A program made the translations under genes and the position numbers. This document shows, in pieces, positions 57,217 to 64,000 of a stretch of DNA of 64,000 nt. How positions within the stretch are numbered: position 1 is the stretch's first letter; every line of letters starts with the position of its first letter. The notes beneath the pieces were generated by a model. The model was not told where the DNA came from. It was given only the letters and a program-made list of their open reading frames with translations, and searched no databases. This DNA comes from Papaver somniferum (lineage: Eukaryota; Streptophyta; Magnoliopsida; Ranunculales; Papaveraceae), in NCBI RefSeq assembly GCF_003573695.1, contig NW_020621936.1, forward strand, positions 10,726,001 through 10,790,000, read 5' to 3'.

Positions 57217-58935
57217 GAAGCCGCTACTGAATTTCTTGATGTTGCTCACAAAAACTTTTACAATTTTGGAATAACAAGAATTGAGAGAAGAGATACTGGT
57301 TTAGATCCTATAATTATAGCTAACTTATAACATAATTCTAAGAAGGCAGTCAAAACAAAATATTTTGTACCTCCAAAAGATGGTCTCATCATCAACTTGC
57401 CCCAAATTAATGATAACGATACCAAATTTGTTATATTTAATTGACTGACCTAAGAAACAACTAAAACTATCAATGATGTTTACCAGATTCCTAGCTTCTT
57501 TAGATTTTTCTCTAGCAAAGATGAGACATTCATCTGCAAAAAAAAGGTGAGAAGCTGCATGACAATGAGCATTAACTTTTATACCCTGAATAAGGTATTA
57601 CTTTCAGCATTAAGTAAGGACCTTGACAGTGCCTCCATGCAAAGAATCAAAAGGTAAGGGGACAAAAGGCCCTCTTGTTCAAGGTCTCTTTGAGGTGTAA
57701 AATTCTCACCTGGAGAGCCATTAAGCAATATGGATGTAGAAATTTTGCCAATACATTGATTAATCATTGTGCAAAATTTATCACAAAGCCCAAGTTTTCT
57801 TAAAGTATTAAGGAGAAATGGCCATTCAATCCTGTCAGATGCCTTTGACATGTCAAGTTTGATGGATATCCATCAATTTCTAGCTTTACTCTTTTTCATG
57901 AAATCTATTAATTTAATGAGATGTTACTATGTTACCAGTAATGCATCTACCTGAGACAAAGGCAGTCTGAATGGGTGAAATGATTTTTTTCATAAGATAA
58001 ACTTTATTCTTGAAGTTAAAAGCTTACAGATCACCTTATAAGAGGTGTTATATAAACTAATAGGCCTTCTGTCAATAGCATTTTCAGGAAAATTTTTCTT
58101 AGGAATCAAAGAAATAAAATTATGGTTCATTTATCTCAACTTATGCTTAGAATTGAAAATGGATTGCACCATTTTAACCAAATCAGGTGAGAGACCATTA
58201 GGACCAGGTGGGAGACAAGGTTTCATAGCAGGAATTGTTTGCTTTATCTCTTCATATGAAGGAATATCAATTAGCCTAGCATTATCTTCAACGGTAATAC
58301 AGGGATCAATGAAATCAATAATATAGGATTTATAATGAGGATGACTAGAGTTTCTACTCATATTCAAGAAATAAGATTTACGATTATTAACAAAATCAAT
58401 TCTATTAGTTAACCAGATACCCATATCACTATGAATAGAGTCAATTTGAGTCCTCATTCATAAAAACCAACTTCCATATCATACCAATAATTACTCTGCA
58501 GTCTAAGAAATTTAGGGACAATGGATTACAATTATGTAAGCAAAACCTTTCATTTTTTGTTGATTTTAGCATTAACATTGCCAAATTGGTTATAGTTCCA
58601 ATCTCTAAGGATTTGTTTAGTACTAAATATAGATCTAGTCAATCTGAAAGTAGCAGAACCATTCATATTAGCATTCTAATTATTTGAGATGAGTTCTTTA
58701 CAACTTGGATTCCTAAAGCACTTTCTGTTAACTCTAAAAAGCTTTTAAGTCTTAGAATCATTTCTATAAATTTTAAACAGAATAGGGCAATATGGTCACT
58801 AGATAAAGGTAACAAGTGATAACTTATTGCATTAGGGAAATTACTAATCCAATTATTATCAGTTTTAAACAGAATAGGTCAATAGATCATGTGATTTGTT
58901 AACGTCCAAACAAATCCTTCTTTTCTCATAAAAGT
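57217..58935 (-). pseudogene. LINE ORF2 fragment: endonuclease end and reverse transcriptase
   Basis: Reading leftward from 58935: GFVWTLTNHMIY, then WISNFPNAISYHLLPLSSDH (endonuclease C-terminus), MRTQIDSIHSDMGIWLTNR, PCLPPGPNGLSPDLVKM (RT start), MSKASDRIEWPFLLNTLRKL, SILLNGSPGENFTPQRDLEQ with LLSPYLLILCMEALSRSLL, and FADECLIFARE in place of the usual F/YADD box. Many stops and frame changes. It is a different LINE lineage from the one at 14280. Truncated by LTR E on one side and copia DNA on the other. Confidence 0.88.
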
Positions 58936-58944
58936 AAGGTCGCT

Positions 58945-59583
58945 CATGTTGTTTTCTTGGTAATGACATCAAATAGGGGAGAGTTCTTAAATGAACTTGT
59001 GCTTAATTGCGATATCTTTGTGGGGAGAGCGGTTGTAGAATTTTTTTTATGAGTTAACTTGTATCTTAATAAACTCCTTGGTGAATACACTAAGTTTCGA
59101 CTATTTGAAATCATCGAAACAAATTTGATATGTTCTCTTTTGGTCATGAATTACCTTTTGAGAATTCATTATGATTCCATAGTTTTCGTACCTTTGCCAA
59201 TTTATTGACAAAAAGGGGGAGAGTTATTTGGTAGTTCACACTACATATATATGGCTTACGGATCATTATGTAAGGGGGAGTGGTTTTCATTATAAGATGG
59301 AAGTATTGACTAAGGAGGAGTGATACATATCATCGTAGTATTATTTCAAAGTTATGATGCAATTAGACTTTGATTCTATATGATAATACTATGACACTGA
59401 ATAACAATGTTTGAGAACTTCCGTTTTCATATTGTTATTTATACAGAACTTCAACAACAATGATGTTGAGTTGAACATATTCAGAATCGATGGAGAATTT
59501 GAAGTAACAAAGAATTCAAGGAAGTTGAAGATCCAAGGAAATCAAGCATGACGGATCAGAAGCTACAAAGTTTATTTATTTTG

Positions 59584-59647
<64 letters not shown>

Positions 59648-59682
59648 ATAGTTTTGTCACTAAAATTGACAAAGGGGGAGAT
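58945..59682 (+). mobile_element. Copia element D internal 3' region
   Basis: Non-coding sequence with several purine tracts of the AAAAAGGGGGAGAG type (about 59209, 59271 and 59671). Such repeated tracts before the 3' LTR occur in long-LTR copia elements. The last one, AAAGGGGGAG (59671-59680), lies two bases before the LTR and is the functional candidate. Confidence 0.75.
59586..59644. repeat. (TA)n microsatellite, about 59 bp
   Basis: Uninterrupted TA dinucleotides just before the polypurine tract of element D. Confidence 0.97.
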
Positions 59683-62293
59683 TGTTAGAGCACTGCTCGG
59701 TCGAACTCGCAAGCATTGCTATCTCAAGCTTGTTTGTCAAGTTTATTTGATCAAAACTATATACTTGATTTCTAGTCTACTTATAGTTATGTCTCGAATT
59801 AGGATAGAAGTGTGTAGTTGAGCTTTAGACTTCACGGCGTTCACCAATTGAAGAAGAAGATGTATTGAAGAGCTTGGAGGAACTTCATCAACAAAAGGTA
59901 TGTGGATACTAAAACTTATCTATCACTCAGAAGTCTATTCTATTTTATCTTCTAATGAGACTAAGTCGTGTAGCTATATAGGCTTTTACATTATTCACAT
60001 TTGATATTTCAAGTCGAGTTTCTCGTTTATCTATTTCTCGAAATATGTGTTCGAAGCTTTTAGCTTTAGCTAAGTTCATCGTATACTTGACGAGTTTATT
60101 TGGAGACAATCTATTTGTTGGAAACTAAATATTAAGTCAAAGATGATCATGTGAAAATTACCTTGAACATCTTATATGATTTGTATGAGATAATCATTTG
60201 ATATCAACTTGGGAAGTTTCGTATTGATCGATTAATCACTTGAAAATTACTTGAAGCTTATGTGTAAAATTACCATTGTTGTCTTCCAAGGATGTTTCAA
60301 TGATTAAATGAGAGTTTTAGAACGACTACCATGTCTGGATATAATAAAGGTTGTATACTTTTTATGCTAACTATGTAACTCTAGTTCAGGTCCGGAACTA
60401 TTGTTTGTGAATTATGTTTGCAAACTGGTTTACCTGTGAAAAGGTCTGGAGCTGTTGTTCGCGTACCCTGTTTGCGAACGGATGGACAAGGCAAATTCTG
60501 GAACTGATGTTCGCGTATGCTGTTTGCGAACGGCTGGACAAAGCCAAAGTCCGGAACTCTTGTTCGCGTACTCAGTTTGCGAACCCGTTGGTCAGGTTCT
60601 AAAATCGGCAAGTATGGATTTTCATACTCATGATCTCAGGTTCGTTTGCGAAAAAAAGTCCCTGGAACTTTAATGTAATAAGGTATGTGAACTAGTTTTA
60701 CAAACCGTGGCATTATGTTCATGCATTGGTTCTTGTATAAATACTTTGTACAATTATAAACAAAACCGATTTTGTTTCAAATGGTTCATATAAATATATA
60801 TATATATATATATATATTTATATGAGATGATGAACTTTTGAACAACTCTCTTGAAACACATTTAGATTCATTTGATTATCTATCATGATTGATTGATCAT
60901 CATATTTGATCTAGAAGTTTTAGATGAATATGGCTAAGTTATAAGTGTTAATATGGCTAACTTCGGTTAACTATTATTGAGCCAACAAGGTATACACGTT
61001 TGGGTACGGTTTATCCATATTTAATTTGTGTATCAAGCTAATATCATATAACGGTGGACATTGATTGCGTAGTTTCTAAGCAGAATTAGCTTGAATCTTA
61101 AATCATGAGTTCATCTAACGGTGAATATCAATTGCTTTATTACTAAGCTATCTTAGCTTTGATTGTAAGGAACCCTGATTTGAAAGACTATATTAGGGAG
61201 AACTCTAGCATCTGGGAAACCGAATCCCGACATTTCTGTGCGTCCTAGTTGCAAACTAGAGTTGATTCTCCTTTAACCTAGGTCCAAAACCATTATTAGA
61301 TTAACGACTTGAAGACCTTATTTGGGATTCGTGATGCCAGATCCAATTATTTTCTCTGTAGTTGCGCATTCTGATCTTACTTGTTCTATCATATTGAGTT
61401 TTATCTTCTCTAAGATTTACTTGAGATTTATCCCCGATGGGTAAGATATAAAAAGTAATCACAACAGTTCTTCGTCTCAGACTCTTGTGATTCCGCAATA
61501 ACCTTTTTTGTTAATCAGTTGGGTTATTGTGAGGTGAATAATATTTCTAGGCTGCTCTTCGGGAGTATAATTTCGGGGTATTAGTTGAGTTTCTTGTTCA
61601 CCTTGATTTATCTAAAGACGGAAACAAAAACCAGAATAAACTTATCTGTGGGAGACAGATTTGTTTATAAGTCTTCGATTTTGGGTCGTAGAAACTCTTA
61701 GTTGTGGGTGAGACCAGCTAAGGTAATCACGTGCATATAGTCATGTTGGGATTCAAGAGGCGTAAGGAACGCGACTGTATCTTAATCGGTGCGAGACTTA
61801 ATTAGGGATCAACTACATTCCAGTCTGAAGTTAACTTGTAGTAGGCTAGAGTCTGTAGCGGCTTAATACAGTGTGGTGTTCAAAGCTGGACTAGGTCCCA
61901 GGATTTTTCTGCATTTGCGAGTTCCTCGTTAACAAAATTTCTGGTGCCTGTGTTACTTTTTTCCACATTATATTTGTTTATATAATTGAAATATCACAGG
62001 ATGTGCGTAGTTCAATCACAGTTGATAAATCTGAACTTGTTTTTTGGATAGAACTTGATTGACACTTGGGCATTGGTATTTGGTACCGTCCAAGTTATTC
62101 TCATATCAATCAAGATTAATGATTTCTATCTAGTTGATTTACTGATTGGATTGAGAAAGAGATAAAGCTCTTTGATATATTTCTTGATTGAGTCTCGCTT
62201 TTAAGTTGGTGTTCTCAGAATTACATTGGAGTTTAGTCCATACAGATTGTCGAACGAAATATTGGATGTAGTTGTTATATCCCGCATTTTTAA
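59683..62293 (+). repeat. Copia-family 3' LTR D2 (about 2.6 kb)
   Basis: Starts TGTTAGAGCACTGCTCGG after the polypurine tract. It carries all family blocks in order and ends near GTTGTTATATCCCGCATTTT. The final CA has been lost by mutation, so the right border is approximate. It is the inverted counterpart of D1, C and E. Confidence 0.87.
60390..60610. repeat. TTCGCGTAC...GTTTGCGAAC repeats in LTR D2
   Basis: Three units of about 60 bases, each TCTGGAACTG-like, TGTTCGCGTA, GTTTGCGAACGG and TGGACAA. They produce overlapping false reading frames on both strands. Confidence 0.85.
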
Positions 62294-62530
62294 GAATGAC
62301 ATCAATATTGTGAATGGCAACTTAGAAGCAATAAAATGGACAACCAGAAATTTAATCCAGGATAGTCTTAAGATTTTATTTTCTTTTAGTAATTGGAAAT
62401 GTACTTATGTGCAGTGAGATGTAAACAATGTAGCACACGATTTAGTTAAACATGGTAGTTTGAATGTTCAGACTATGGAATGGTTTTCGGACTTCTCTGT
62501 TTGGACATCTGAAATGTATCCATATGGATA
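62294..62530 (+). pseudogene. 3' end of a LINE: RNase H tail
   Basis: VNGNLEAIKWTTRNLIQDSL and KCTYVQ, a stop, then DVNNVAHDLVKHGSLNVQ correspond to the last helix region of plant LINE RNase H (...V.RE.N..AD.LA). An AT-rich 3' flank follows. Only the tail is present, joined to LTR D2. Confidence 0.65.
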
Positions 62531-62689
62531 ACTGTGGTACTCTTTTCAAATCAAATAAAATCATCTTTCGTATTAAATAAAATATATTTTTTTATTTGGA
62601 ATATTTTATGTTTTTTTATTATTGGATAAAGAGTATTTTTATAAGAAACTAGTTGGAAGTCTAGCAAGTTGAGTTCCAACATCATACTA

Positions 62690-62925
62690 TGTTAGTTGAA
62701 CATTTTGTCGTGTTAGCCTGCCAGCGAGCCTCATGAGGAACCATTCAAGGGATCCGAATCAGATAGGGGGACTGATTATGTCGCAATGGGGGCAAGCTAA
62801 CTCTAACTTCCATGTCAAACTCTGTAGTATTGCACCATCGGAGACTCGAACCTGGGACATCCTGGAGCGCATCAAACCTTTGAAGAACGGGGATGACCAG
62901 CTGCGCTAGCTACCTGTTATTTTGA
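62690..62925 (-). mobile_element. tRNA-derived SINE candidate
   Basis: On the minus strand an A box TAGCGCAGCTGG (62908-62897) fits TRGCNNAGYNGG exactly. A B box GGTTCGAGTCTCC (62852-62840) follows 44 bases later. These are the internal RNA polymerase III promoter parts of tRNA-type SINEs. About 150 further bases follow to a possible 3' end near GCTAACACGACAAAATG. No poly(A) or clear target duplication was seen. The sequence does not fold as an intact tRNA. Confidence 0.7.
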
Positions 62926-64000
62926 ATAATGTTTAAATCAATATAAAAACATAATTTCTTATTCTAATCTTAATCCTTTAATTTTTTAAATTTTAATTTT
63001 TTCTTTAAATATTATTATTATTATTATTCTATACAAAAAAATAGAATTTGATTTAAGAAATAATTATAGATAGGTAAATATTTAAGGGTAAATTTTGTCA
63101 TTTCAATATAATAAACAGGTTAAAATAGATTATCAATTGACTAAAATTGAGTGGGTCCACGGCTTCTAATTTTAAAAGCTACCCATGTCATGTCTTCCTG
63201 AGTAGCTTTAAAGTTGGCCTTAAACAAAATTTCTTTTGGAGAAAAACACTTTGTAAAAGTTTGCCAAATGTTTTTCCTAAAACTTTTGTTAGAAGTTGAT
63301 TTCAAAGTACTTTTGTAGGAAGAAAAAACAATCCCAAACGGGGGCTTTGGTTGCTTTAACAATTATTTATGCTAGTATTAGAGTTCAAAATTATGATACT
63401 TATTAAATTAAAAATCAGATTATGATGCCTTTTTATGTTTGTTTTTCATATTTCGGTTATGTACAACTGAGATTTATAAGCAGAATAATTGTAATAATCT
63501 TAAGATTATGAGGATAATGCCAAACAACAAGGGAATTCTATGATAGGAATTTTTGGTGAATTACTAAACGTACGAAGGATTTGCATGAACCCCAAAGTTT
63601 TTAATCCCATGGGATTATGAATTCCTTGAAATTGTGAATTCTGCCACCATAAGAAAAGTTATACTATTCTAACGGTTGGAGATGCTCGTATGAGATAAGA
63701 TACACAACCAAAACAAATTGAGCCATGTGAGCTTGGATCCGCCCGACAATGATTGAAAAACCATGAAAACCATCAGTATGCCTTGAAGGCAAGAATAGTG
63801 AAATGGTTCAGGGGAAGGAAATCATTCTCACTAACCAAGAAGAGAATTAAAAACTGTCCTATATATGAGACATCCAATACAGGAGGTAACAGAAAGTAAC
63901 AAGAGGTTAATAAATTCTGTTACAGATAACGGATATAAACAAACCTCTATATTATTATACAGTAAGAGAAAAAGGCACAAATATTAATTGTCATTACCCT
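62926..64000. other. AT-rich spacer at the right edge
   Basis: An (ATT)n tract near 63010-63030 and no recognisable gene. The frame at 63141-63362 (minus) is unassigned. A CCCAAACGGGGGCTTTGG string near 63332 resembles ends of small plant DNA elements but has no partner in the window. Confidence 0.4.

Noticed and set aside
62840..62908. A functional tRNA gene
   Set aside because: The A and B boxes are present, but the acceptor stem and anticodon arm cannot be formed. It fits a SINE head better.

Overview
This is nuclear DNA from a flowering plant, very probably a eudicot with a large, repeat-rich genome. The evidence is the AT-rich, intron-like spacer DNA, plant-type Ty3/gypsy and Ty1/copia elements, a plant L1 LINE with a C-terminal RNase H, a Stowaway-type MITE, and a plant mobile domain (PMD) gene. 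A poppy relative is only a hunch and nothing here proves it. There are no bacterial genes, no rRNA or tRNA genes and no CRISPR array. Almost the whole window is transposable elements (TEs) inserted into one another. Only one gene looks like an ordinary host gene: a short BPS1-like protein at 19476-20060 with its own TATA box.

Layout. 1-2410 is anonymous spacer. 2416-5395 is a short, internally deleted Ty3/gypsy element on the minus strand, with a 5-bp target-site duplication (TSD) and a 79-bp MITE inside one LTR. 5570-7115 is a probable non-autonomous hAT-like element. 8693-9048 is an array of degenerate motifs like the subterminal repeats of DNA transposons. 9787-18540 is bracketed by a 16-bp direct repeat and ends in poly(A). 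It holds low-complexity and tandem repeats followed by L1 LINE endonuclease, reverse transcriptase and RNase H reading frames. The BPS1-like gene follows, then gypsy integrase debris (minus strand) and a copia pol fragment (plus strand).

23833-32660 is element A, a non-coding gypsy-type derivative with 2.4-kb LTRs. 36804-53732 is a 5' LTR of a minus-strand copia element (C). It is split by element B (38436-52861), a 14.4-kb gypsy-type element with 3.6-kb LTRs whose termini are TGTAGATG...CATCTACA. C's gag remnant lies at 35103-36662, and a second LTR of the same family faces it in inverted orientation (32661-34549). 53733-57216 holds two more minus-strand LTRs of that family. They are followed by a minus-strand LINE fragment, a plus-strand copia 3' end with a 2.6-kb LTR (59683-62293), the 3' tail of another LINE, and a tRNA-type SINE.

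The most notable content is in element B. On the sense strand it encodes Gag and a protease fused directly to an integrase tail, with reverse transcriptase, RNase H and the integrase core gone. On the antisense strand it carries a multi-exon PMD gene, apparently with its own spliced 5' UTR exon, now broken by three in-frame stops. Element A appears to keep a scrap of the same antisense gene. B is therefore a non-autonomous element carrying a host-type gene in antisense. It is reported as a candidate system with the tests that would settle it.
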